A stretch of 64,000 nucleotides of DNA from contig NZ_JAUSZH010000001.1 in NCBI RefSeq assembly GCF_030817355.1, positions 5,394,501 to 5,458,500 on the forward strand, given 5' to 3'. The DNA comes from Streptomyces sp. V1I1. GTDB taxonomy: Bacteria; Actinomycetota; Actinomycetes; Streptomycetales; Streptomycetaceae. The notes below the pieces were generated by a model. The model worked only from the letters and a program-made list of their open reading frames with translations, had not been told where the DNA came from and did no database searches. The number at the start of each line of letters is the position of its first letter. The stretch's first letter is position 1. This document shows positions 17,831 to 30,000 of this stretch, piece after piece. Both the position numbers and the translations under genes were made by a program.

Positions 17831-20800
17831 CTACCCTGCCTCGGTTTCGAGCTCGTCGCGCAGGCGCCGAGCGAGCTGCGCGGGGGTGGGGTGGTCGAAG
17901 GCGACGACCGCGGGCAGCGCGAGACCGGTGGCCTCGCACAGGAGATTCCGCAGCTCAAGACCGGTGAACGAGGTGAAGCCCGCCTCCAGGAAGGTGAGTG
18001 CGGGGTCGATCTCCTCCGCCGACTCGTGCCCCAGCACCGAGGCCGCCGTGGAGCGGACCAGGTCAAGCAGCACGGCGTCCTGCTCATCGGGACCGAGACC
18101 GGTCAGATTCCGGCGCAGGACAGTTTCCCCGAGGGCATCGACGGTTTCGGGTGCGCTGTCCTGCGCCGGGGTCGAGGGGGCGCCGTCCGGCGCGGGTTGC
18201 CAGGCAGGGCCGTGCAGCCAGTACGTGCGCCGTTGGAAGGCGTACGTCGGGAGGGACACGCGCCTGACACCGTCCGCGGGCCCCTGCCGCCAGTCCACCG
18301 GACGGCCGTGCGCCCAGGCCAGCCCGAGCGCGGTCAGCAGCGTCCGCAGCTCCGGGCGGTCGCCCCGCAGGGCCGGGGCGAGGACCAGCGGCGCGGTCCC
18401 AAGGCTCTGCCCGGCCATCGCCGAGAGCACCCCGTCGGGGCCCAGCTCGACATGGACACGGACGCCGTTGTCCTCCAGGTAGCGCACTCCATGGTGGAAG
18501 CGGACGGTCTCGCGGATGTGCCGTACCCAGTAGTCGGGGTCGCACAGTTCGTCGGCTGTCGCGGGTCTGCCGGTCAGATTGGAGATGAGCGCAATGGCCG
18601 AAGGCTTGAAGGACAGCTCCGAGACGGCGCGGCGGAACTCGTCCAGGACACCGTCCATGTGGGCTGAGTGGAAGGCGTGGCTGACCCGCAGGCGCTTGGT
18701 CTTACGGCCCTGAGCGCGCCAGTATGCCGTGGCCTCGGTGGCGGCATCGGCGTCGCCGGAGACGACCACGGCCTGCGGGCCGTTGACGGCCGCGACGGCG
18801 AGGCGTCCCGCGTAACCGTCCGTCAGGAACGCGCTCACCTCGTCCTCCGACGCCTGCACCGACACCATCGCGCCGTCGCTTCGGGCCGACTGCATGAGAC
18901 GGCCGCGAACGGCGACGAGAGCGACGGCATCGTCCAGGGTGAGCACCCCGGCCGCGTGAGCGGCGGCCAGCTCGCCGACGGAGTGCCCCATCACGAAGTC
19001 CGGGACCGGGCCGTGGTGTTCCATGACCCTGTACAGCGCGGTCTCCAGGGCGAACAGCGCGGCCTGCGCGTACTGCGTCCGGTCCAGGAGCGCCGCCTCC
19101 GGCGTGCGGGGCGCCGCGAACACGACGTCGCGCAGCGGGTGTTCGAGGTGTTCGTCGAAGAGTGCGCACACCTCGTCGAAGGAGGCCCTGAAGACCGGGT
19201 GGGTCCCGTACAGTTCGCGGCCCATGCCCAGACGCTGGCTGCCCTGGCCGGTGAAGAGGAACGCCGTGCGGGCTCCCCGGTCCGTCCGGCCGCGCAGGAC
19301 ACCGGCGCCTCCCGCACCCGCGGCGAGGTCCGCAAGGCCGCGCAGCAGTTCCGCACGGTCCTCGCCGAGCACCACGGCGCGGTCCTCCAGCGCCGGCCGG
19401 GAGACGAGTGCCCTCGCCACCGCGGCCGTGGTGAGGGACGGCTGCTCCTGTACGTACTCCAGCAGCCGTTGTGCCTGCGCGGCCAGGGCCGCTGTGCCAC
19501 GGCCGGAGAGGACCCAGGGGGCGACGGGGAGCGCGGCGGGTCCGGGTTCCGCGGCAGGTTCCGCGGACGGGGGCTCGGGCGCTTCCTCGAGGACGAGGTG
19601 GGCGTTGGTCCCGCTGATCCCGAAGGAGGAGACGGCCGCCCGGCGCGGCCGGCCGTCCTCGGCAGGCCAGGGCCGGGGCTGCGGCAGGAGGCGTACGGCA
19701 CCGCTGTGCCAGTCGACGTGCGGAGTGGGTTCGTCGGCGTGGAGGGTGCGGGGCAGCGTGCCGCGGTTCATGGCCATCACCATCTTGATCACGCCGCCGA
19801 CCCCGGCCGCGGCCTGTGTGTGGCCGATGTTCGACTTGAGGGCGCCGAGCCACAGCGGGCGTTCGGTGTCCCGGTCCTGTCCGTAGGTGTTCAGCAGCGC
19901 CTGCGCCTCGATCGGGTCGCCCAGCGTGGTGCCTGTGCCGTGCGCCTCCACGGCGTCGACATCGCCGGGGGCGAGCCGGGCGTTGGCCAGGGCCTGGCGG
20001 ATGACGGCTTCCTGCGCCGGGCCGTTGGGGGCGGTCAGGCCGTTGCTGGCGCCGTCCTGGTTGGTGGCGCTGCCGCGGATCACGGCCAGTACGTCGTGCC
20101 CGTTGCGGTGGGCGTCGGACAGCCGCTCCAGGACGATGAGCGCGGCACCCTCGCCGAAGCCGGTGCCGTCGGCGGAGGCGGCGAAGGACTTGCACCGGCC
20201 GTCGGGGGAGAGCCCCCGCTGGCGGCTGAACTCGGTGAACAGCCCCGGCGTCGCCAGCACCGTGGCACCGCCGGCCAGCGCCAGGGTGCACTCGCCCTGC
20301 CGCAGGGACTGGACGGCGAGATGGATGGCGACCAGCGAGGAGGAGCAGGCGGTGTCGATGGTGACGGCCGGGCCTTCAAGACCGAAGGTGTACGCGATCC
20401 GGCCGGTGGCGACCGAGGGTGCGGTGCCGTTGCCGATGAACCCCTCCACCTCCTCGGGGATGAAGGGCAGCCGGGCCGCGTAGTCGCTGTACATCAGGCC
20501 CGCGAACACGCCGGTCCGGCTGCCCCGCAGGCGTTGCGGGTCCAGACCGGCCCGTTCGAACGCCTCCCAGGCGGTCTCCAGCAGCAGCCGGTGCTGCGGG
20601 TCGGTGGCCAGCGCCTCGCGCGGGCCGAGTCCGAAGAAGCCGGCGTCGAACTCGGCGGCGTCGGGCAGGAAGCCGCCACTGCGGGTGTACGAGGTGCCGG
20701 GCCGGTCGGGATCGGCGTCGTACAGCGCCTCCAGATTCCAGCCGCGATCCTCCGGGAAGCCGCCGATCACATCGGTGCCGGAGTCGACGACCCGCCACAG

Positions 20801-21064
20801 GTCTTCGGGGCTGCGGACACCCCCGGGATACCGGCAGCCGATGCCCACGATCGCGATCGGCTCCTGGGCGGCGGACTCCAGCTCCGCCAGCCGCTGCCGG
20901 GTCTCGTGCAGGTCGGCCGTGACCCACTTGAGGTACTCGACCAGCTTCTCTTCGTTGCTCGCGGGGCCTGCGGGGCCTGCGGGGCCTGCGGGGCCTGCGG
21001 GGCTCGTAGGGCTCGCGGCGCTTGTGGCGCTCGCCGTGCTCTGCGTGCTCGTCGGCTTCGTCAC
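17831..21064 (-). CDS. Type I PKS, final module KS-AT(malonyl)-ACP, no thioesterase (PKS-A)
   Basis: A 1077-residue single-module synthase. GTG 21064 overlaps the PKS-B stop (GTGA). Order: repeat-rich leader (1-36), coiled-coil docking helix (about 37-66), KS (about 69-490; Cys240 in DTACSSS, EAHGTGT and KSNIGHT histidines), AT (about 590-880; GQGSQ, nucleophile in GHSVGE, HAFH motif indicating malonyl-CoA) and ACP (about 985-1060). The ACP motif reads [13 protein letters not shown] where [11 protein letters not shown] is usual; the phosphopantetheine Ser is kept but the Asp before it is Thr. No KR, so the product keeps a beta-ketone. No TE and no C-terminal docking helix, so it should be the last module, with release by the KASIII-like protein at 33052. 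The DNA downstream is a terminator. Confidence 0.93.
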   Translation of the reverse strand: MTKPTSTQSTASATSAASPTSPAGPAGPAGPAGPASNEEKLVEYLKWVTADLHETRQRLAELESAAQEPIAIVGIGCRYPGGVRSPEDLWRVVDSGTDVIGGFPEDRGWNLEALYDADPDRPGTSYTRSGGFLPDAAEFDAGFFGLGPREALATDPQHRLLLETAWEAFERAGLDPQRLRGSRTGVFAGLMYSDYAARLPFIPEEVEGFIGNGTAPSVATGRIAYTFGLEGPAVTIDTACSSSLVAIHLAVQSLRQGECTLALAGGATVLATPGLFTEFSRQRGLSPDGRCKSFAASADGTGFGEGAALIVLERLSDAHRNGHDVLAVIRGSATNQDGASNGLTAPNGPAQEAVIRQALANARLAPGDVDAVEAHGTGTTLGDPIEAQALLNTYGQDRDTERPLWLGALKSNIGHTQAAAGVGGVIKMVMAMNRGTLPRTLHADEPTPHVDWHSGAVRLLPQPRPWPAEDGRPRRAAVSSFGISGTNAHLVLEEAPEPPSAEPAAEPGPAALPVAPWVLSGRGTAALAAQAQRLLEYVQEQPSLTTAAVARALVSRPALEDRAVVLGEDRAELLRGLADLAAGAGGAGVLRGRTDRGARTAFLFTGQGSQRLGMGRELYGTHPVFRASFDEVCALFDEHLEHPLRDVVFAAPRTPEAALLDRTQYAQAALFALETALYRVMEHHGPVPDFVMGHSVGELAAAHAAGVLTLDDAVALVAVRGRLMQSARSDGAMVSVQASEDEVSAFLTDGYAGRLAVAAVNGPQAVVVSGDADAATEATAYWRAQGRKTKRLRVSHAFHSAHMDGVLDEFRRAVSELSFKPSAIALISNLTGRPATADELCDPDYWVRHIRETVRFHHGVRYLEDNGVRVHVELGPDGVLSAMAGQSLGTAPLVLAPALRGDRPELRTLLTALGLAWAHGRPVDWRQGPADGVRRVSLPTYAFQRRTYWLHGPAWQPAPDGAPSTPAQDSAPETVDALGETVLRRNLTGLGPDEQDAVLLDLVRSTAASVLGHESAEEIDPALTFLEAGFTSFTGLELRNLLCEATGLALPAVVAFDHPTPAQLARRLRDELETEAG
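20961..21003 (-). repeat. 9-bp tandem repeat encoding (Ala-Gly-Pro)n in the PKS-A leader
   Basis: The unit GCGGGGCCT occurs four times in a row with a fifth partial copy and encodes the [12 protein letters not shown] run ahead of the docking helix. The copy number is likely to vary between strains. Confidence 0.85.
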
Positions 21065-24000
21065 TTCGACCGGGCCTTCCTGCCGAATTCGCTGTCGATG
21101 AGATCGAGGATCTCGGTGGCCGACGCGGTCTGGATGCGTGAAGCCACATCCGATTCCGGGCCGGTTGCGGGCTGTTCCGTCTCCCAGGCGTGCAGCAGTT
21201 CGCGCAGCCGCCTGCCCACCTCGGTCCGCGTTCCCGTGTCCTCGCGCGGCGTCAGTGCCAACGCCCGTTCCAGGGCGTCCAGTCCGGCGAGCGGATCGGT
21301 GACGGCCGCCGACTCCGGCTCGGCCGGTTCGGCATCCGCACGCAGGCGTGCGGCGAGCGCGGCCGGCGAAGGATGGTCGAAGACCACGGTCGCGGGCAGT
21401 CGCAGACCGGTCGCGGCGGTGAGGCGGTTACGGAACTCCACCGCGGTCAGGGAGTCGAAGCCGAGCTCCTTGAAGGAGTGGTCGTCGTCGATCAGCGCCG
21501 TGTCCGTGTGACCGAGAACCACGGCCGCCGTCTCGCGTACGAGGTCGAGCACCAGCCGGTCCCGCTCGCTCTCCGGCACTGAAGCCAGTCGCTCGGCCAG
21601 GGACTTGGCGCCCGCCGGTCCTGAGGACCTGCGCTCCGGGACCCGCACCAGCCCGCGGAACAGCGGGGGCAGCAGCCCGCCCGCCGCCCGGCGGCGCAGC
21701 TCCGCGTGGTCCAGCCGGGCCGCGACCGCCGTGGCCTGCTGTCCGGCCAGCACCTGGTCGAGCAGCGCCAGACCGTCGTCGGCGGACAGCGGGACGATGC
21801 CGTCGCGGCCGAGCCGGTCCCGTTCGCGATCGCCCAGGTGGCCCGTGAGGCCGCTGCTTTTCGCCCACAGGCCCCAGGCGATGGAGGCGGCGGGCAGTCC
21901 GAGGGAGCGGCGGTGCTGGGCCAGCCCGTCCAGGTAGGCGTTCGCCGCCGCATAGTTGCCCTGCCCCGCGTTGCCCACCACGCCCGCGAGCGAGGAGAAC
22001 AGCAGGAAGGCCGACAGAGCGGTGTCGCGGGTGAGGTCGTGCAGGTTCCAGGCGGCGTCGGCCTTGGCGGCCAGCACCGCGTCGAACCGCTCGGGGGACA
22101 GCGACTGGACGACGCCGTCGTCGAGGGCTCCGGCCGCATGCACCACCGCCGTCAGCGGCCGCTCCGACCCAATGGAGGCAAGCAGCCCGGCGAGGGCTTC
22201 GCGGTCGCTCGCGTCGCAGGACTCGATACGTACCTCGGCGCCCAGCGCGGTCAGCTCGGCCTCCAGTTCGGCGGCGCCGGGGGCCTGGGGGCCGCGGCGG
22301 CTGATCAACAGGAGGTGGCGCGCGCTGTGTTCGGTGACGAGGTGGCGGGCGAGCAGGCCGCCGAGGGTGCCGGTCGCACCGGTGATCAGCACCGTTCCGT
22401 CGGGGTCCAGCGGCCGTTCCCGGGACGTGGGTTCCGGCGAGACGGCCAGCCGCGGCGTGTACAAGACACCTCCGCGTACGGCGAGTTCGCTTTCGCCGGA
22501 GGCCACGGCCGCGGGCAGCGCCCGCAGCGAGGACTCGTCCTCGTCCAGGTCCACCAGCACGATCCGGTCGGGGTTCTCGGTGCGGGCCGAGCGCAGCAGC
22601 CCCCACAGCGCGGCGGCGGCCGGTTCGGTGGACTCCGCGTCAGTGACGGCCACTGACCGGCGCACGGCCGTCACCAGCCGGCTGCCGGCGAACCGCTCGT
22701 CGTCCAGCCAGGACTGCAGAAGAGCGAGCAGTGAACCCAGCGCGGCCCGTACGCCCTCAGCCGAGTGGGCCCCGACGGATCCGGACGGCAGCGGCAGGCA
22801 TGCCACGACGGTGTCCGGCAGCCCCGCCGCGGAGCCCTCGACAGCCGCATGGAGCGCGTCGAGCCCAGTGTGCGCGGTGACGTCCAGCACCCCGGCGATC
22901 CGCTCGGCGTCGTCGCCGAGCACGGCCCAGGCACTCTCGGCGGGGGCCGGAGCGGCGGTGGCCGGAGCGGCGGGCAGGGCGGACCACTCCACCGTGTGCA
23001 GCGGAAGGCTCCCCGCGCCTCGGGCCCGCAGCGCGGCCAGTTGCTCAGCCGGTACGGGACGCAGGGTGAGCGCTTCGCAGGCGGCGACGGGCGTGCCGCC
23101 CGAGTCGGCGATACGAAGTCCCACCGTGCCGTTCTGGGCCCTGGTCAGCCGCACCCGCAGAGCCGTGGCGCCTTGGGCGTACAGGCTGACCCCGCTGAAG
23201 GAGAAGGGAAGTTGGACGCTGTCGTCCCGCTCGCCCGGTGTGCCCAGCGCCAGTGGGTGCAGGGCTGCGTCGAGGAGTGCGGGGTGGAGGGTGTGGTGGG
23301 TGGTGTCGGTTCCTTCGGGGAGGGTGATTTCGGCGTAGAGGTCGTTGCCGTCGTGCCAGAGGGCGGTGAGGCCTTGGAAGAGTGGTCCGTACTCGTAGCC
23401 TCTGGCGGCGAGTTCGTCGTAGGAGCCGGTGAGGTCGACGGGTTCGCCGGGCGGTGGCCAGGCGATCTCCTCGGCGGGAACAGGGGTGCTGACGAGAGCA
23501 CCGGCGGCATGCCGCGTCCAGGACGGGATGTCGTCGCTGCGGGAGTGGATGGCGAGGGTGCGCCGCCCCTCGTCGTCCGGGGTGCCGACGGTGACCTGAA
23601 GCGCCACCGAGCCCTGCTCGGGCAGGGTGAGGGGCGCTTCGAGGGTGAGATCCTCCACCGTGCCCGCGTCCGTGAGCCCCGCGGCGTGCAGCGCCAGGTC
23701 CACAAAGGCCGTGCCGGGAAGCAGCACAGTGCCCTCCACCGCGTGGTCGGCGAGCCAGGGATGGGTGCGCAGAGAGATACGGCCGGTGAGCACCAGCTGG
23801 TCGCCGTCGGCGAGCGGGACGCTGGCACCGAGCAGCGCATGGCCGGCGGTGTCCAGTCCGAGTCCGTCGGCGTCGACGGCCGTCCGGGAAGCCTCCAGCC
23901 AGTAACGCCGCTGCTGGAAGGGGTAGGTGGGCAGCCCGCTCGGCCGGGCCGGGGGCTGCGCGGGGCGCCAGACGCCGGGCGAGGTGCCCGCGACATGGGC

Positions 24001-27000
24001 CTCGGCGAGCGAGGTGCCGAAGCGCTGGAGGTCACCCTGGTCGCGGCGGAGGGTGCCCAGCGCGACGGCCGGGGCGCCGGTCTCCTCGATCGTTTCCTGG
24101 ATGGCTGTGATCAGTACGGGGTGCGGGCTGACCTCGATGAAGGCGGTGTGCCCGTCCGCCAGCAGCCTGCGCACCGTTGCGTCGAACAGCACCGGCTCGC
24201 GGAGGTTGCGGAACCAGTAGTCGCCGGTCAGTGCCGTCCCCTCCAGCGGCGCGTGGGTCACGGCGGAGTAGAAGGGGACGTCGGCCGCACCGGGCTTGAT
24301 CCCGCCCAGCACCTCGCGCAGTTCGTCCTCCAGCGCGTCGACGTGCGGGGAGTGCGAGGCGTAGTCGACGGGGATCATCCGGGCCCGCACCTTCTGGGCG
24401 GTGAGCTGGTCCCGCAGCGATTCCAGGGCTCCCTGCGCACCGGAGACGACGGTCGCCCCCGGCCCGTTCACGGCGGCGATGTACGTGCCGTCGATGAGGT
24501 GGTCCCTGGTGCGGTCGGCGGGCAGCTGGACCGAGAGCATGCCGCCGGTCCCGGCCAGTCTGGTGATGGCCTTGCTGCGCAGCGCGGCGATCCGCGCGGC
24601 GTCGGCGAGGCTGAGCGCGCCCGCGAGATGAGCCGCGGCGATCTCGCCCTGGGAGTGCCCGATGACGGCGGCGGGTTCGACGCCGTGGTGCCTCCACAGC
24701 CGGGCGAGCGACACCATCATGGCGAACAGCGCGGGCTGCACCACGTCGACGCGGTCCAGACCGGGGGCCTTCGGGTCCCCGGAGAGCACCTGCATCAGGT
24801 CCCAGTCGGTGTGCGGCGCCAGCGCCTCGGCGCACTCCCGCAGATAGCCGGCGAACTCCGGGCTGCTCTCTATGAGTTCACGGCCCATGGCCGCCCACTG
24901 GCTGCCCTGGCCGGGGAAGACGAAGACGGGTCGGCCGGGCCCGTGGCCGACAGTGGTGCCGGTGACGAGGCCGGGGAACTCCTTGCCGCGGGCGAGGGCG
25001 TCCAGTCCGGCCAGCAACGTGTCACGGTCGCCCGCGGGGACGACGGCCCGGTGGTCGAAACGGGTACGGAAGGCGAGCGCGTGCGCGACCCCGGCCGGCT
25101 CGGTGCCGGGGTGCTCGACGGCGTACGCCTGGAGCAGACCGGCCTGCTCCCGCAGTGCTTCCTCGGTCTTCGCCGACAGCAGCCAGGGAAGCGTGGGGAG
25201 TTCGGCGGTCTTCCCGCCGTCCTCCGGCCCGGGAGTGGGCTCTTCGATGATGACGTGGGCGTTGGTTCCGCTGATCCCGAAGGAGGAGACCCCGGCCCGC
25301 CGCGGTGCGTCGCCGGTTGTCTCCCACGGCCGGTCCTCGGTCAGCAGCCGGACCGTCCCCGTGGACCAGTCGACGTGGTCGGTGGGCGCGTCGACATGCA
25401 GCGTCTTCGGCAGACGGCCGTGGTGCATGGCCATCACCATCTTGATGATGCCGCCCACGCCGGCCGCGGCCATGGTGTGGCCGACGTTGGACTTCAAGGA
25501 GCCGAGCCACAGCGGGTGTTCGGTGTCGCGGTCCTGTCCGTACGTGCTGATCAGCGCCTGTGCCTCGATCGGGTCGCCGAGGCGGGTACCGGTGCCGTGC
25601 GCCTCGACCGCGTCCACCTGGCCCGCGGTCAGCCGTGCGTTGGCGAGGGCCTGCCGGATGACGCGTTCCTGGGAGGGGCCGTTGGGGGCGGAAAGGCCGT
25701 TGCTGGCGCCGTCCTGGTTGGTGGCGGTGCCGCGGATGACGGCGACCACCGGGTGGCCGTTGCGCCGGGCGTCCGAGAGCCGCTCCAGAAGCAGCAGCCC
25801 CGCACCCTCGCCCCAGCCGGTGCCGTCCGCGGAGGCGGAGAAGGCCTTGCACAGCCCGTCCGGTGACAGCGCGCGCTGACGGCTGAACTCGATGAAGCTG
25901 GTGGGTCCCGCCAGTACGGTCGCACCGCCGGCCAGCGCGAGCGAGCACTCGCCCTGCCGCAGCGACTGGGCCGCCAGATGCAGGGCCACCAGCGACGACG
26001 AGCACGCCGTGTCTACCGACACCGCGGGGCCCTCCAGGCCGAAGGTGTAGGCGATACGGCCGGAGGCGACGCTGGCTGTGGTGCCCGTCGCCAGATACCC
26101 CTCGACGGACTCGGGGGCCTGACCGAGCCGGGTGACGTAGTCCCCGGCGACCACACCGGCGAAGACGCCGGTGTCGCTGCCGCGCAGTTCTGTGGGGTCG
26201 ATACCGGCCCGCTCGACGGCCTCCCAGGCGGTCTCGAGGAGGAGCCGCTGCTGCGGGTCCATCGCGGTCGCCTCACGCGGGTTGATTCCGAAGAACGCCG
26301 CGTCGAACCGGTCGGCCCCGGTCAGGAAGGCTCCTCGCTTCGTGTACGAGGTGCCGGGCCGGTCGGGGTCGGGGTCGTACAGGCCGCTGGTGTCCCAGCC
26401 GCGGTTCTCGGGGAAGTCCGTCACCGCGTCGGCGCCGGAGGCCACCAGCCGCCACAGGTCCTCGGGAGAGGCGACCCCGCCCGCGTACCGGCAGGCCATT
26501 CCGACGATCGCGATCGGATCGTCGTCGAGTGCCCCGGCCACGGCGGGAGCGGCAGGCGTACGGGCACTTGCCGGCGCCGGCCCGTCACCGAGCAGACCGG
26601 TGCGCAGATGGGCGGCGAGCGCCGCCGGAGTGGGATGGTCGAAGACCAGCGAGGACGGCAGCCGCAGACCGGTGGCGGAGTTGAGGCGGTTGCGCAGCTC
26701 GACCGCGGTCAGCGAATCGAAGCCGATGTCCTTGAACGCCCGCTCGGGGGCCAGGGAATCGGCCGTGCCGTGCCCGAGGACCGCCGCGGCCTGCGCCCGT
26801 ACCAGGCCGAGCAGTTGCCGGTCGCGCTCCGCGTCGTCCAGTGCGGCGAGCCGCTCGGCGAGTGGCGCATCGCCCGCGGAGCTCGTGCGGCCCGCGGCGG
26901 CCCGCCGGGTGGGAGTACGGACCAGACCGCGCAGCAGCGGTGCGAGTGTGCCGTTCTCTGCGCGGGCGCGCAGCGCGGGCAGATCCAGCCGGAGGGGGAC

Positions 27001-30000
27001 GAGCAGCGGCTCGTCCGAGGTCAGAGCCTCGTCGAAGAGGGCGAGGCCGCGCTCCGGGGTGAGCGGCGCGAAGCCCGCTCCGGACAGCCTGGCGAGGTCA
27101 CCGCTGCCGAGCGCCCCGGCCATGCCGCTGCCGTCGTCGTCGCCGCCCCACAGGCCCCAGGCCAGGGAGAGCCCCGGCAGGCCGGTGCTGCGGTGGTAGG
27201 CGGTGAGCCCGTCCAGGAAGGAGTTGGTGGCCGCGTAGTTGGACTGGCCCGCGTTGCCGATGATGCCGGCGAAGGAGGAGAAGACCACGAAGGCGGCCAG
27301 GTCCAGGTGGCGTGTGGCGTCGGTGAGGTGCCAGGCCGCGTCCTGCTTGGGCCGCCCGACGATGTCGAGCCGCTCCGGGGTCATGGACTCGATGGTCCCG
27401 TCGTCCAGTACACCGGCGGTGTGGACGACGGCGGTGAGGGGGTGCTCCCGCGGGACCGAGTCGATCAGCTCGGACACCGCGACGCCGTCGGCCGTGTCGC
27501 AGGCGACCACGGTGGCACTGGCGCCCAACGCGGCGAGGTCGGCGACCAGTTCGCCGGCACCCGGTGCGTCGGGGCCACGGCGGCCGGCCAGCAGCAGGTG
27601 GCGTACGCCGTGTTCGGCGGCGAGATGCCGGGCCAGACGCCGGCCGAGGGTGCCGGTGCCTCCGGTGACCAGCACCGTTCCTTCGGGGTCCAGCGTGCGC
27701 GGCAGGGTCAGCACGACCTTGCCGATGTGCCGTGCCTGGCCCAGGTGGCGGAAGGCGTCCGTGGCGCGGTGAATGTCCCACGCCTCCACGGGCAGCGGCG
27801 TCAGCCGGCCCGCCGCGAAGAGCTCCTTGAGTTCGGCCAGCATCTCCTGGATGCGCTCAGGACCGGCCTCCATCAGGTCGAAGGCGCGGTAGCCGACGCC
27901 CGGGTACTCCTCGGCGACCTGCCGCGGATCGCGGATGTCGGCTTTGCCCATCTCCACGAAGCGGCCGCCGCGCGGCAGCAGCCGCAGTGAGGCGTCCACG
28001 AACTCGCCGACCAGTGCGTCCAGTACGACATCCACGCCGCGCCCATCGGTGGCGGCGAGGATGTCCTGTTCGAAGGCCAGGGTGCGGGAGTTGGCCAGAT
28101 GCGCGTCGTCGAAGCCGTGGTAGCGCAGCGCGTCCCACTTGGCGGGGCTGGCAGTGCCGTACACCTCCATGCCCCGGGCACGGGCGAGCTGGGCCGCGGC
28201 CATGCCGACGCCGCCGGCCGCCGAATGGATCAGTACGGTCTGGCCCTCGCTCGCCTGCGCCAGATCGCTGAGCGCGTACAGGGCGGTGAGGAACACCACG
28301 GGCGTGGCGGCGGCCTGGGCGAACGACCAGCCCTCGGGCACCTCGCTCAGCAGCCGGTGGTCGGTGACGGCGACCGGCCCGGCCGCCCCCTCGGTGAACA
28401 GGCCCATCACCCGGTCGCCGGGCGCGAAGGAGTCGACCCCGGGACCGGTCTCAAGGACGTATCCGGCGCCCTCACTGGCGATCGGGGCCTCGCCCGGGTA
28501 CTGGCCGAGGGTGATCAGAACATCGCGGAAGTTCAGACCGGCGGCCCGGACGCCGACCCGCACTCGGCCGGGGCCCAGCGGAGTGTCGGGGGCCTCGGCG
28601 GGAAGCAGCGCGAGGTGCTCCAGGGTGCCGCGGTCGTTCGCGCCGAGCCGCCAGTTCGGAGCGTCCTCGGGGGCGGTCAGCCTGCCCGGGGGCGCACCGC
28701 GGCTCAACCGTGCCGCATGAACGGTGCCGCGCCGGATGGCGAGCTGGGTTTCACCCGTCGCCGCCAACGCCTCCTCGACAGCCTGGTGTGAGCTCTCGTC
28801 ACGATCGACGTCGATCAGGAGGAAACGGCCGGGGTGCTCGGTCTGCGCGGAGCGCACCAGCCCCCAGACCGCCAGGCTCTGGTCCCGGATGGGCTCGTCG
28901 TAACGGGTGGAGACGGCGTTACGGGTCACCACGACCAGCCGGGACCCGGCGAACCGGTCGTCGGCCAGCCACTGTTGCAGCAGGCCCAGCATCCGGTGCG
29001 GCGCCTCGCGCGCGATCTCCACAGGGTTGTACGTGCCCTTGGCGGGGCGCCCCGGCGTGAACGGCATCAGCACCTCGTCCGGTACCGGACCCTCGGCGGC
29101 GGCGAGTGCGTCGAGGTCCGCGTACCGGGCGACGCCGTCCCCCAGTGCGGCGCTGATGCCGATGACGTCCCGGCCCACAACGGCCCGGCTCGGTGTCCCG
29201 GTCCGCGGCTGCTCACCGGGCGCGGCGACGGGCACCGGCTGCCATTCCACGCGGAACAGACCGTGGGCCGGGTCCGCGGCGCCGGCCGCCGCCTTGAGGT
29301 CGGCCGGGCGGATGAGCAGTGAGCCGATCGACACCACCGTTCCCCCCTCGGGGTCGGTGGCGGTGAGCGCGACGGTGTCGGACCCGGCCGGTGTCAGGCG
29401 CACCCTCAGCCGGGTGGCGCCGGTGGCGTGCAGAGTCACGTCCGACCAGCTGAACGGCAGCCGCACCGGGCCGGGTTCGCCGCCCGCGAGGTCGAGGAGC
29501 AGCGGGTGGAGGGCGGGTGTCGAGGAGTGCGGGGTGGAGGGTGTGGCCGGCGGGGTCGGTTCCCTGGGGGAGGGTGATTTCGGCGTAGAGGGTGTCGTCG
29601 TCGCGCCAGGCGGCGGTGAGGCCCTGGAAGACCGGGCCGTAGGTGTAGTCACGCTCGGCGAGACGGTCGTAGAGACCCGTGAGGTCCACGCGATCGCCGG
29701 GGGGCGGCCAGGCGATCTGCTCGGCGGGCGCGGGCGCGGGCGCGGGCGCGGGTGCGGGGGCGGGGGCGAGTGCACCGGCGGCGTGCCGGATCCACGGTTG
29801 TTCGTCGGCAGCATCGGCCGGGCGGGAGTGCACGGTGAACGGGCGGCGGCCTGCCTCGTCGACGGAATCGACTACCAACTGCAGGTCCACGGACCCCTGC
29901 TCGGGCAGTACGAGCGGGGTCTGGAGAGTGAGGTCCTCCACCGTGCCTGTTTCTGTGTGGCTTGCGGCGTGGAGTGCGAGGTCGATGAAGGCGGTGGCGG

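Noticed and set aside
17831..18100. Thioesterase domain at the end of PKS-A
   Set aside because: The frame ends 20-25 residues after the ACP helices; no GxSxG motif follows. The only thioesterase is the separate type II enzyme at 16409.
20961..21003. Short tandem repeats as a CRISPR-like array
   Set aside because: The units are 9 bp without spacers and encode in-frame AGP triplets.
22765..25866. Very long open frame on the plus strand, antisense to PKS-B
   Set aside because: Its product is Gly/Arg/Val-rich without any domain, and the minus strand here encodes intact KS, AT and DH motifs. Such frames are a by-product of strong third-position GC. The same holds for long antisense frames at 18668-21511, 25978-27990, 55365-58361 and 61929-63707.
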